Source of the DNA: Argentina anserina
Taxonomy: Eukaryota; Streptophyta; Magnoliopsida; Rosales; Rosaceae
Direction of reading: 5' to 3'
DNA: 64,000 nucleotides
NCBI RefSeq assembly: GCF_933775445.1
Contig: NC_065877.1
Location: forward strand, 17,670,001 to 17,734,000
The translations under genes were made by a program, and so were the position numbers. Shown one piece after another: positions 52,046 through 62,250 of this stretch. The first letter of the stretch is position 1. Every line of letters begins with the position of its first letter. The notes below the pieces were generated by a model. That model was not told the origin of the DNA and searched no databases. It worked only from the letters and a program-made list of their open reading frames with translations.

Positions 52046-54550
52046 AACTGAGTATCTTTACATCGTTTGCGTATCTTTACTATTCCAATTGTGTATCTTT
52101 TCATGTCTCGTTTGAGTATCTTTCTGTAACGCTTTCTGATGCGAGTTTCTATTGTATTTGAGAGTTTTGCAAGTGCGGGAGTGTGTTTCTTTCAAACTGA
52201 GTATCTTTACATCGTTTGCGTATCTTTACTATTCCAATTGTGTATCTTTTCATTTCTCGTTTGAGTATCTTTCTGTAAGGCTTTCTGATGCGAGTTTCTA
52301 TTGAATTTGAGAGTTTTGCAAGTGTGGGAGTGTGTTTCTTTCAAACTGAGTATCTTTACATCGTTTGCGTATCTTTACTATTCCAATTCTGTATCTTTTC
52401 ATTTCTCGTTTGAGTATCTTTCTGTAAGGCTTTCTGATGCGAGTTTCTATTGAATTTGAGAGTTTTGCAAGTGTGGGAGTGTGTTTCTTTCAAACTGAGT
52501 ATCTTTACATCGTTTGCGTATCTTTACTATTCCAATTGTGTATCTTTTCATGTCTCGTTTGAGTATCTTTCTGTAACGCTTTCTGATGCGAGTTTCTATT
52601 GTATTTGAGAGTTTTGCAAGTGTGGGAGTGTGTTTCTTTCAAACTGAGTATCTTTACATCGTTTTCGTATCTTTACTATTCTAATTGTGTATCTTTTCTT
52701 TTCTCGTTTGGGTATCTTTCTGTAAGGCTTTCTGATGCGAGTTTCTATTGAATTTGAGAGTTTTGCCAGTGTGGGAGTGTGTTTCTTTCAAACTGAGTAT
52801 CTTTACATCGTTTGCGTATCTTTACTATTCCAATTCTGTATCTTTACATCGTTTGCGTATCTTTACTATTCAAATTGTGTATCTTTTCATTTCTCGTTTG
52901 AGTATCTTTCTGTAAGGCTTTCGGATGCGAGTTTCTATTGAATTTGAGAGTTTTGCAAGTGTGGGAGTGTGTTTCTTTTAAACTGAGTATCTTTACATCG
53001 TTTGCGTATCTTTACTATTCCAATTGTGTATCTTTTCATTTCTCGTTTGAGTATCTTTCTGTAAGGCTTTCTGATGCGAGTTTCTATTGAATTTGAGAGT
53101 TTTGCAAGTGTGGGAGTGTGTTTCTTTCAAACTGAGTATCTTTACATCGTTTGCGTATCTTTACTATTCAAATTGTGTATCTTTTCATTTCTCGTTTGAG
53201 TATCTTTCTGTAAGGCTTCTGATGCGAGTTTCTATTGTATTTGAGAGTTTTGCAAGTGTGGGAGTGTGTTTCTTTCAAACTGAGTATCTTTACATCGTTT
53301 GCGTATCTTTACTATTCCAATTTTGTATCTTTTCATTTCTCGTTTGAGTATCTTTCTGTAAGGCTTTCTGATGCGAGTTTCTATTGAATTTGAGAGTTTT
53401 GCAAGTGTGGGAGTGTGTTTCTTTCAAACTGAGTATCTTTACATCGTTTGCGTATCTTTACTATTCCAATTGTGTATCTTTTCATTTCTCGTTTGAGTAT
53501 CTTTCTGTAAGGCTTTCTGATGCGAGTTTCTATTGAATTTGAGAGTTTTGCAAGTGTGGGAGTGTGTTTCTTTCAAACTGAGTATCTTTACATCGTTTGC
53601 GTATCTTTACTATTCCAATTCTGTATCTTTTCATTTCTCGTTTGAGTATCTTTCTGTAAGGCTTTCTGATGCGAGTTTCTATTGAATTTGAGAGTTTTGC
53701 AAGTGTGGGAGTGTGTTTCTTTCAAACTGAGTATCTTTACATCGTTTGCGTATCTTTACTATTCCAATTGTGTATCTTTTCATGTCTCGTTTGAGTATCT
53801 TTCTGTAACGCTTTCTGATGCGAGTTTCTATTGTATTTGAGAGTTTTGCAAGTGTGGGAGTGTGTTTCTTTCAAACTGAGTATCTTTACATCGTTTTCGT
53901 ATCTTTACTATTCTAATTGTGTATCTTTTCTTTTCTCGTTTGAGTATCTTTCTGTAAGGCTTTCTGATGCGAGTTTCTATTGAATTTGAGAGTTTTGCCA
54001 GTGTGGGAGTGTGTTTCTTTCAAACTGAGTATCTTTACATCGTTTGCGTATCTTTACTATTCCAATTCTGTATCTTTACATCGTTTGCGTATCTTTACTA
54101 TTCAAATTGTGTATCTTTTCATTTCTCGTTTGAGTATCTTTCTGTAAGGCTTTCGGATGCGAGTTTCTATTGAATTTGAGAGTTTTGCAAGTGTGGGAGT
54201 GTGTTTCTTTTAAACTGAGTATCTTTACATCGTTTGCGTATCTTTACTATTCCAATTGTGTATCTTTTCATTTCTCGTTTCAGTATCTTTCTGTAAGGCT
54301 TTCTGATGCGAGTTTCTATTGAATTTGAGAGTTTTGCAAGTGTGGGAGTGTGTTTCTTTCAAACTGAGTATCTTTACATCGTTTGCGTATCTTTACTATT
54401 CCAATTCTGTATCTTTACATCGTTTGCGTATCTTTACTATTCAAATTGTGTATCTTTTCATTTCTCGTTTGAGTATCTTTCTGTAAGGCTTTCGGATGCG
54501 AGTTTCTATTGAATTTGAGAGTTTTGCAAGTGTGGGAGTGTGTTTCTTTT
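52046..54550 (+). repeat. Zone F higher-order repeat, partial copy 2
   Basis: Follows copy 1 at offset 2,845 to about 54,550, after which it has private changes (TCTTAAAATCG at about 54,563 and CTATTTAATTTG at about 54,655). The CTAGTGTGAG change of copy 1 is absent here (the site reads CTCGTTTGAG), so that change post-dates the duplication or was erased here. Confidence 0.88.
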
Positions 54551-54792
54551 AAACTGAGTATCTTAAAATCGTTTGCGTATCTTTACTATTCCAATTGTGT
54601 ATCTTTTCATTTCTCGTTTGAGTATCTTTCTGTAAGGCTTTCTGATGCGAGTTTCTATTTAATTTGAGAGTTTTGCAAGTGTGGGAGTGTCTTTCTTTCA
54701 AACTGAGTATCTTTACATCGTTTGCGTATCTTTACTATTCCAATTCTGTATCTTTTCATTTCTCGTTTGAGTATCTTTCTGTAAGGCTTTCT

Positions 54793-55606
54793 GATGCGAG
54801 TTTCTATTGAATTTGAGAGTTTTGCAAGTGTGGGAGTGTGTTTCTTTCAAATTGAGTATCTTTACATCGTTTGCGTATCTTTACTATTCCAATTGTGTAT
54901 CATTACATCGTTTCCGTATCTTTACTATTCCAATTGTGTATCTTTACATCGTTTGCGTATCTTTACTATTCCAATTGTGTATCTTTACATCGTTTGCGTA
55001 TCTTTACTATTCCAATTGTGTATCTTTTCATTTCTCGTTTGAGTATCTTTTTGTAAGGCTTCTGATGCGAGTTTCTATTGTATTTGAGAGTTTTGCAAGT
55101 GTGGGAGTGTGTTTCTTTCAAACTGAGTATCTTTACATCGTTTGCGTATCTTTACTATTCCAATTGTGTATCATTACATCGTTTCCGTATCTTTACTATT
55201 CCAATTGTGTATCTTTACATCGTTTGCGTATCTTTACTATTCCAATTGTGTATCTTTACATCGTTTGCGTATCTTTACTATTCCAATTGTGTATCTTTTC
55301 ATTTCTCGTTTGAGTATCTTTCTGTAAGGCTTCTGATGCGAGTTTCTATTGTATTTGAGAGTTTTGCAAGTGTGGGAGTGTGTTTCTTTCAAACTGAGTA
55401 TCTTTACATCGTTTGCGTATCTTTACTATTCCAATTGTGTATCATTACATCGTTTCCGTATCTTTACTATTCCAATTGTGTATCTTTACATCGGTTGCGT
55501 ATCTTTACTATTCCAATTGTGTATCTTTACATCGTTTCCGTATCTATACTATTCCAATGGTGTATCTTTTCATTTCTCGTTTGAGTATCTTTCTGTAAGG
55601 CTTTCT
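54793..55606 (+). repeat. Zone G: three consecutive n=4 monomers (271, 271, 272 bp)
   Basis: GATGCGAG occurs at 54,793, 55,064, 55,335 and 55,607. Each monomer has four 41-bp modules and all three share GTATCATTACATCGTTTCCG in the second module, so they are copies of one long monomer. The third has private changes (ATCGGTTGCG, TATCTATAC, AATGGTG). These are the longest monomers in the window. Confidence 0.93.
55127..55290 (+). repeat. Four tandem copies of the 41-bp module inside one monomer
   Basis: Modules begin with GTATC at 55,127, 55,168, 55,209 and 55,250, exactly 41 bp apart, and the monomer resumes with GTATCTTTTCATTTC at 55,291. Each module splits into a 19-bp piece (GTATCTTTACATCGTTTGC type) and a 22-bp piece (GTATCTTTACTATTCC start). 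The second module carries local variants (GTATCATTAC and TTTCCG) that recur at the same place in the neighbouring 271-bp monomers. It is the clearest place to see that the monomer contains a nested tandem repeat. Confidence 0.95.
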
Positions 55607-56134
55607 GATGCGAGTTTCTATTGAATTTGAGAGTTTTGCAAGTGTGGGAGTGTGTTTCTTTCAAACTGAGTATCTTTACATCGTTTGCGTATCTTTACTA
55701 TTCCAATTGTGTATCTTTACATCGTTTGCGTATCTTTACTATTCCAATTGCGTATCTTTTCATTTCTCGTTTGAGTATCTTTCTGTAAGTCTTTCTGATG
55801 CGAGTTTCTATTGAATTTGAGAGTTTTGCAAGCGTGGGAGTGTGTTTCTTTCAAACTGAGTATCTTTACATCGTTTGCGTATCTTTACTATTCCAATTGT
55901 GTATTTTTTCATTTCTCGTTTGAGTATCTTTCTGTAAGGTTTTCTGATGCGAGTTTCTATTGAATTTGAGAGTTTTGCAAGTGTGGGAGTGTTATTCTTT
56001 CAAACTGAGTATCTTTACATCGGTTGCGTATCTTTACTATTCCAATTGTGTATCTTTACATCGTTTGCGTATCTTTACTATTCCAATGGTGTATCTTTTC
56101 ATTTCTCGTTTGAGTATCTTTATGTAAGGCTTCT

Positions 56135-56364
56135 GATGCGAGTTTCTATTGTATTTGAGAGTTTTGCAAGTGTGGGAGTGTGTTTCTTTCAAACTGAGTA
56201 TCTTTACATCGTTTGCGTATCTTTACTATTCCAATTGTGTATCTTTACATCGTTTGCGTATCTTTACTATTCCAATTGTGTATCTTTACATCGTTTGCGT
56301 ATCGTTACTATTCCAATTGTGTATCTTTTCATTTCTCGTTTGAGTATCTTTCTGTAATGCTTCT
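56135..56364 (+). repeat. n=3 monomer, 230 bp
   Basis: GATGCGAG to GATGCGAG distance is 230 bp, i.e. 148 + 2 x 41, with three 41-bp modules. The third module has a GTATCGTTAC variant. A second n=3 monomer (231 bp) lies at 59,274-59,504, so the form arose or spread at least twice. It fills the gap in the length ladder between the 190- and 271-bp forms. Confidence 0.93.
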
Positions 56365-56852
56365 GATGCGAGTTTCTATTGTATTTGAGAGTTTTGCAAG
56401 TGTGGGAGTGTGTTTCTTTCAAACTGAGTATCTTTACATCGTTTGCGTATCTTTACTATTCCAATTGTGTATCTTTTCATTTCTCGTTTGAGTATCTTTC
56501 TGTAAGGCTTTCTGATGCGAGTTTCTATTGAATTTGAGAGTTTTGCAAGTGTGGGAGTGTGTTTCTTTCAAACTGAGTATCTTTACATCGTTTGCGTATC
56601 TTTACTATTCCAATTCTGTATCTTTACATCGTTTGCGTATCTTTACTATTCAAATTGTGTATCTTTTCATTTCTCGTTTGAGTATCTTTCTGTAAGGCTT
56701 TCGGATGCGAGTTTCTATTGAATTTGAGAGTTTTGCAAGTGTGGGAGTGTGTTTCTTTTAAACTGAGTATCTTTACATCGTTTGCGTATCTTTACTATTC
56801 CAATTGTGTATCTTTTCATTTCTCGTTTGAGTATCTTTCTGTAAGGCTTTCT

Positions 56853-57023
56853 GATGCGAGTTTCTATTGAATTTGAGAGTTTTGCAAGTGTGGGAGTGTG
56901 TTTCTTTCAAACTGAGTATCTTTACATCGTTTGGGTATCTTTACTATTCCAATTCTGTATCTTTACTATTCAAATTGTGTATCTTTTCATTTCTCGTTTG
57001 AGTATCTTTCTGTAAGGCTTTCG
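56853..57023 (+). repeat. 171-bp monomer with a half-module (22-bp) step
   Basis: The GATGCGAG to GGATGCGAG spacing is 171 bp, which is 149 + 22 rather than 149 + 41. The extra 22 bp is one GTATCTTTACTATTC piece without its 19-bp partner. It shows that exchange can occur between the GTATCTTT sub-repeats themselves, not only between full modules. A similar 22-bp step is seen near 43,620-43,660. Confidence 0.88.
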
Positions 57024-60000
57024 GATGCGAGTTTCTATTGAATTTGAGAGTTTTGCATGTGTGGGAGTGTGTTTCTTTTAAACTGAGTATCTTTACATCG
57101 TTTGCGTATCTTTACTATTCCAATTGTGTATCTTTTCATTTCTCGTTTGAGTATCTTTCTGTAAGGCTTTCGGATGCGAGTTGCTATTGAATTTGAGAGT
57201 TTTGCAAGTGTGGGAATGTGTTTCTTTTAAACTGAGTATCTTTACATCGTTTGCGTATCTTTACTATTCCAATTGTGTATCTTTTCATTTCTCGTTTGAG
57301 TATCTTTCTGTAAGGCTTTCTGATGCGAGTTTCTATTGAATTTGAGAGTTTTGCAAGTGTGGGAGTGTGTTTCTTTCAAACTGAGTATCTTTACATCGTT
57401 TGCGTATCTTTACTATTCCAATTCTGTATCTTTTCATTTCTCGTTTGAGTATCTTTCTGTAAGGCTTTCTGATGCGAGTTTCTATTGAATTTGAGAGTTT
57501 TGCAAGTGTGGGAGTGTGTTTCTTTCAAACTGAGTATCTTTACATCGTTTGCGTATCTTTACTATTCCAATTCTGTATCTTTACATCGTTTGCGTATCTT
57601 TACTATTCAAATTGTGTATCTTTTCATTTCTCGTTTGAGTATCTTTCTGTAAGGCTTTCGGATGCGAGTTTCTATTGAATTTGAGAGTTTTGCAAGTGTG
57701 GGAGTGTGTTTCTTTTAAACTGAGTATCTTTACATCGTTTGCGTATCTTTACTATTCAAATTGTGTATCTTTTCATTTCTCGTTTGAGTATCTTTCTGTA
57801 AGGCTTTCGGATGCGCGTTTCTATTGAATTTGAGAGTTTTGCAAGTGTGGGAGTGTGTTTCTTTTGAACTGAGTATCTTTACATCGTTTGCGTATCTTTA
57901 CTATTCCAATTGTGTATCTTTTCATTTCTCGTTTGAGTATCTTTCTGTAAGGCTTTCTGATGCGAGTTTCTATTGAATTTGAGAGTTTTGCAAGTGTGGG
58001 AGTGTGTTTCTTTCAAACTGAGTATCTTTACATCGTTTGCGTATCTTTACTATTCCAATTCTGTATCTTTACATCGTTTGCGTATCTTTACTATTCAAAT
58101 TGTGTATCTTTTCATTTCTCGTTTGAGTATCTTTCTGTAAGGCTTTCGGATGCGAGTTTCTATTGAATTTGAGAGTTTTGCAAGTGTGGGAGTGTGTTTC
58201 TTTTAAACTGAGTATCTTTACATCGTTTGCGTATCTTTACTATTCAAATTGTGTATCTTTTCATTTCTCGTTTGAGTATCTTTCTGTAAGGCTTTCGGAT
58301 GCGCGTTTCTATTGAATTTGAGAGTTTTGCAAGTGTGGGAGTGTGTTTCTTTTGAACTGAGTATCTTTACATCGTTTGCGTATCTTTACTATTCCAATTG
58401 TGTATCTTTTCATTTCTCGTTTGAGTATCTTTCTGTAAGGCTTTCTGATGCGAGTTTCTATTGAATTTGAGAGTTTTGCAAGTGTGGGAGTGTGTTTCTT
58501 TCAAACTGAGTATCTTTACATCGTTTGCGTAGCTTTACTATTCTAATTCTGTATCTTTACATCGTTTGCGTATCTTTCCTATTCAAATTGTGTATCTTTT
58601 CATTTCTCGTTTGAGTATCTTTCTGTAAGGCTTTCGAATGCGAGTTTCTATTGAATTTGAGAGTTTTGCAAGTGTGGGAGTGTGTTTCTTTTAAACTGAG
58701 TATCTTTACATCGTTTGCGTATCTTTACTATTCCAATTCTGTATCTTTTCATTTCTCGTTTGAGTATCTTTCTGTAAGGCTTTCTGATGCGAGTTTCTAT
58801 TGAATTTGAGAGTTTTGCAAGTGTGGGAGTGTGTTTCTTTCAAACTGAGTATCTTTACATCGTTTGCGTATCTTTACTATTCCAATTCTGTATCTTTACA
58901 TCGTTTGCGTATCTTTACTATTCAAATTGTGTATCTTTTCATTTCTCGTTTGAGTATCTTTCTGTAAGGCTTTCGGATGCGAGTTTCTATTGAATTTGAG
59001 AGTTTTGCAAGTGTGGGAGTGTGTTTCTTTTAGACTGAGTATCTTTACATCGTTTGCGTATCTTTACTATTCCAATTGTGTATCTTTTCATTTCTCGTTT
59101 GAGTATCTTTCTGTAAGGCTTTCTTATGCGAGTTTCTATTGAATTTGAGAGTTTTGCAAGTGTGGGAGTGTCTTTCTTTCAAACTGAGTATCTTTACATC
59201 GTTTGCGTATCTTTACTATTCCAATTGTGTATCTTTTCATTTCTCGTTTGAGTATCTTTCTGTAAGGCTTTCGGATGCGAGTTTCTATTGAATTTTAGAG
59301 TTTTGCAAGTGTGGGAGTGTGTTTCTTTCAAACTGAGTATCTTTACATCGTTTGCGTATCTTTACTATTCCAATTCTGTATCTTTACATCGTTTGCGTAT
59401 CTTTACTATTCCAATTCTGTATCTTTACATCGTTTGCGTATCTTTACTATTCAAATTGTGTATCTTTTCATTTCTCGTTTGAGTATCTTTCTGTAAGGCT
59501 TTCGGATGCGAGTTTCTATTGAATTTGAGAGTTTTGCAAGTGTGGGAGTGTGTTTCTTTTGAACTGAGTATCTTTACATCGTTTGCGTATCTTTACTATT
59601 CCAATTCTGTATCTTTACATCGTTTGCGTATCTTTACTATTCAAATTGTGTATCTTTTCATTTCTCGTTTGAGTATCTTTCTGTAAGGCTTTCGGATGCG
59701 AGTTTCTATTGAATTTGAGAGTTTTGCAAGTGTGGGAGTGTGTTTCTTTTAAACTGAGTATCTTTACATCGTTTGCGTATCTTTACTATTCAAATTGTGT
59801 ATCTTTTCATTTCTCGTTTGAGTATCTTTCTGTAAGGCTTTCGGATGCGCGTTTCTATTGAATTTGAGAGTTTTGCAAGTGTGGGAGTGTGTTTCTTTTG
59901 AACTGAGTATCTTTACATCGTTTGCGTATCTTTACTATTCCAATTGTGTATCTTTTCATTTCTCGTTTGAGTATCTTTCTGTAAGGCTTTCTGATGCGAG

Positions 60001-60987
60001 TTTCTATTGAATTTGAGAGTTTTGCAAGTGTGGGAGTGTGTTTCTTTCAAACTGAGTATCTTTACATCGTTTGCGTAGCTTTACTATTCTAATTCTGTAT
60101 CTTTACATCGTTTGCGTATCTTTACTATTCAAATTGTGTATCTTTTCATTTCTCGTTTGAGTATCTTTCTGTAAGGCTTTCGGATGCGAGTTTCTATTGA
60201 ATTTGAGAGTTTTGCAAGTGTGGGAGTGTGTTTCTTTTAAACTGAGTATCTTTACATCGTTTGCGTATCTTTACTATTCCAATTGTGTATCTTTTCATTT
60301 CTCGTTTGAGTATCTTTCTGTAAGGCTTTCTGATGCGAGTTTCTATTGAATTTGAGAGTTTTGCAAGTGTGGGAGTGTGTTTCTTTCAAACTGAGTATCT
60401 TTACATCGTTTGCGTATCTTTACTATTCCAATTCTGTATCTTTACATCGTTTGCGTATCTTTACTATTCAAATTGTGTATCTTTTCATTTCTCGTTTGAG
60501 TATCTTTCTGTAAGGCTTTCGGATGCGAGTTTCTATTGAATTTGAGAGTTTTGCAAGTGTGGGAGTGTGTTTCTTTCAAACTGAGTATCTTTACATCGTT
60601 TGCGTATCTTTACTATTCCAATTCTGTATCTTTTCATTTCTCGTTTGAGTATCTTTCTGTAAGGCTTTCTGATGCGAGTTTCTATTGAATTTGAGAGTTT
60701 TGCAAGTGTGGGAGTGTGTTTCTTTCAAACTGAGTATCTTTACATCGTTTGCGTATCTTTACTATTCCAATTCTGTATCTTTACATCGTTTGCGTATCTT
60801 TACTATTCAAATTGTGTATCTTTTCATTTCTCGTTTGAGTATCTTTCTGTAAGGCTTTCGGATGCGAGTTTCTATTGAATTTGAGAGTTTTGCAAGTGTG
60901 GGAGTGTGTTTCTTTTAAACTGAGTATCTTTACATCGTTTGCGTATCTTTACTATTCAAATTGTGTATCTTTTCATTTCTCGTTTGA

Positions 60988-60992
60988 GTATC
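60988..60992. other. Candidate 5-bp target-site half (GTATC) at the insertion point
   Basis: LTR elements duplicate about 5 bp of target DNA. The five satellite bases before the LTR end are GTATC. If the element inserted here, GTATC should reappear just beyond the 5' LTR, to the right of this window, followed by TTTCTGTAAGG. The pentamer is present several times in every monomer, so no target preference can be read from it. Confidence 0.45.
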
Positions 60993-61312
60993 TGATAGAG
61001 CGTTCGTTTAGAACGTCTATAAAATACCCTGAAAAACATCATCGTTAGTATAGAATAAGCAGGGATCGTTCAGTCCGGGGAATCAAAAGGGCCTCAACAC
61101 TTATCATGTTATTGGGGGATTTGATTTGGATTCTAAAACTACAACTGAAAATAAATCCTAAATTACTTATATACAATTGATCAACCACTCATCACATAAC
61201 CAAAACACGAATTCTACTCAAGAAACATGTATGACACGTATTGAATAACATATAGGCAGCAACTATTTTCGATTCTTCTTAAGTCAATTTCAATTCCAAT
61301 TCTAATTAGAGC

Positions 61313-61561
61313 CCGAAGCGGTTCATCTAATCGTTAAGACTTCTTATTTATCTAGAATCAACGAAGCGTTCAATCCTAAACATATGCTAAAAAGAGTTCA
61401 ACATAACGAAGCGTACTAGTTAAACACAAAGTAGCACATAAGCACATTAAGTCGAATTGGAGACATGTAAGCAAGCATGGCGTCACTCATCTTGATTAAA
61501 CATGCAAATTCCTAGAACTATCACAGCCCTATATAAGTATCCATAATTGAAACACGAAGCG
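61313..61561. repeat. Dispersed CGAAGCG motif (four copies) in the R/U5 part of the LTR
   Basis: CGAAGCG occurs at 61,314-61,320, 61,372-61,378, 61,407-61,413 and 61,555-61,561; the last three are preceded by A (ACGAAGCG). A weaker relative, ACGAAGCAAGG, lies near 61,910. Four copies of a 7-mer in 250 bp of AT-rich DNA is more than expected by chance. Function unknown. Confidence 0.45.
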
Positions 61562-62067
61562 CATATTCAATCAATGAACACTTTGGTGAATTAAATCGCA
61601 ACCCTAGGAGAACCATGGCCTTGGCTTCCTCAAGCATTGATTTAGATGCACAAATTCAAGGAATAAATTAAAATAAAACCTAAATATAAATTGAAAACCT
61701 ACTGCCCATAGATGCTACACACGGCACACACACATATTTCATGAGTTCATGCAATCAAAACATAAAACCAAAGAAGTCTGAATTTATGTTCTTCATATAT
61801 GAAACCGAAAATAACATCCAATAATTCATACAATGAATTCGAAATTTGCAGAAAATAAAAAGAAAGATTACAAGTCATGGATGAATCACACATTAGAAAC
61901 CTTCTAGGACGAAGCAAGGATGAATTCGAATTGGTGGAGGAGGAAGATGAGCACGGCTTGGTGATGATGGATGAAGGTTTTTGGCTTGAATTTTCTGGAT
62001 GTTCTTGGGCAGCAATTCGACTTTGTTTGTGAGAGAATGGAGATGGCGAATTGTGAGGGAGGCCATG

Positions 62068-62077
62068 CCTTTTATAG
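62068..62077 (-). promoter_or_regulatory. Putative LTR TATA box (CTATAAAAGG)
   Basis: The minus strand reads CTATAAAAGG, a near-ideal plant TATA box, within the LTR and pointing towards its 3' end. Transcription would be expected to start about 25-35 bp downstream, near 62,035-62,045, which would define the U3/R border. The ATGGCC just after the box would lie upstream of that start and is probably not used for translation. Confidence 0.55.
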
Positions 62078-62186
62078 AGGAAGGAGGAGAGGAGGGGCTG
62101 CTAGGGTTTTGAATGGGCTGATCCATGTATTTCCTTTTTTTTTTCTTTTCTTTCCTTCTCGATTGAATGATGATAATCTTTGTCAG

Positions 62187-62225
62187 CCACATGCATTCTC
62201 CCTTCTTCTAGACCACATGCATTCT
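62187..62225 (-). repeat. 13-bp direct repeat in the LTR U3 region
   Basis: CCACATGCATTCT occurs at 62,187-62,199 and 62,213-62,225, 26 bp apart, about 110-150 bp upstream of the TATA box on the minus strand. The core CATGCA resembles the RY element of plant promoters. Duplicated short elements in U3 are common in LTR enhancers; a regulatory role here is inference only. Confidence 0.5.
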
Positions 62226-62250
62226 TCAGAATTATCTCTTTGTTCTCTCC

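Larger units (their letters stand above)
1..60993 (+). repeat. Satellite DNA array, 108 + 41n bp monomers, all in one orientation
   Basis: The whole interval is tandem copies of one AT-rich monomer with no interruption, inversion or inserted element visible. A convenient phase starts each monomer at GATGCGAG. It runs through a GAATTT or GTATTT segment, a GTGGGAGTGTG segment, one or more 41-bp modules, a TTCATTTCTCG segment, and ends GTAAGGCTTTCT or GTAAGGCTTCT. The one-base difference in this last T-run makes the 148/149, 189/190 and 230/231 alternatives. Copies differ by scattered single substitutions and rare 1-bp indels. Nothing else is present: all open frames are by-products of the repeat. 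Length near one nucleosome, AT richness and higher-order structure are typical of plant centromeric or pericentromeric satellites, but location and function are inference. The left end of the array is outside the window. Confidence 0.98.
56511..60993 (+). repeat. Zone H: 339-bp dimers and 488/1,546-bp repeats next to the retroelement
   Basis: A 190-bp monomer with AATTCTG in its first module and TTCAAATTG in its second alternates with 149-bp monomers; 339-bp spacing is seen at 60,333/60,672. The GATGCGCG mark at 57,811, 58,299 and 59,845 gives offsets of 488 and 1,546 bp, and the private GTAGCTTTACTATTC mark near 58,530 and 60,076 confirms 1,546. Monomers remain clean to the last base before the LTR; the final one is cut after GAGTATC. 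Confidence 0.88.

Noticed and set aside
1..60993. Many shorter open frames on both strands of the satellite, including minus-strand frames beginning MKETHS
   Set aside because: All are translations of the same monomer in different frames; they overlap each other and follow monomer length, not selection.
1..60993. CRISPR-like array of regularly spaced repeats
   Set aside because: There are no unique spacers: the whole unit repeats, contiguous and nearly identical, at 149-272 bp. No cas genes; eukaryotic context.
1..60993. CENP-B box or telomere-type repeats in the satellite
   Set aside because: I saw no match to the CENP-B box core and no TTTAGGG-type runs.
61528..61540. TATATAAG on the plus strand as a promoter
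   Set aside because: It lies in the R/U5 part of the LTR, faces opposite to the element, and leads to no open frame; AT-rich chance is enough.
61893..62192. 99-codon minus-strand open frame rich in lysine and serine/proline
   Set aside because: It spans the LTR TATA box and the purine tracts, starts upstream of the expected transcription start, and has no recognisable domain.
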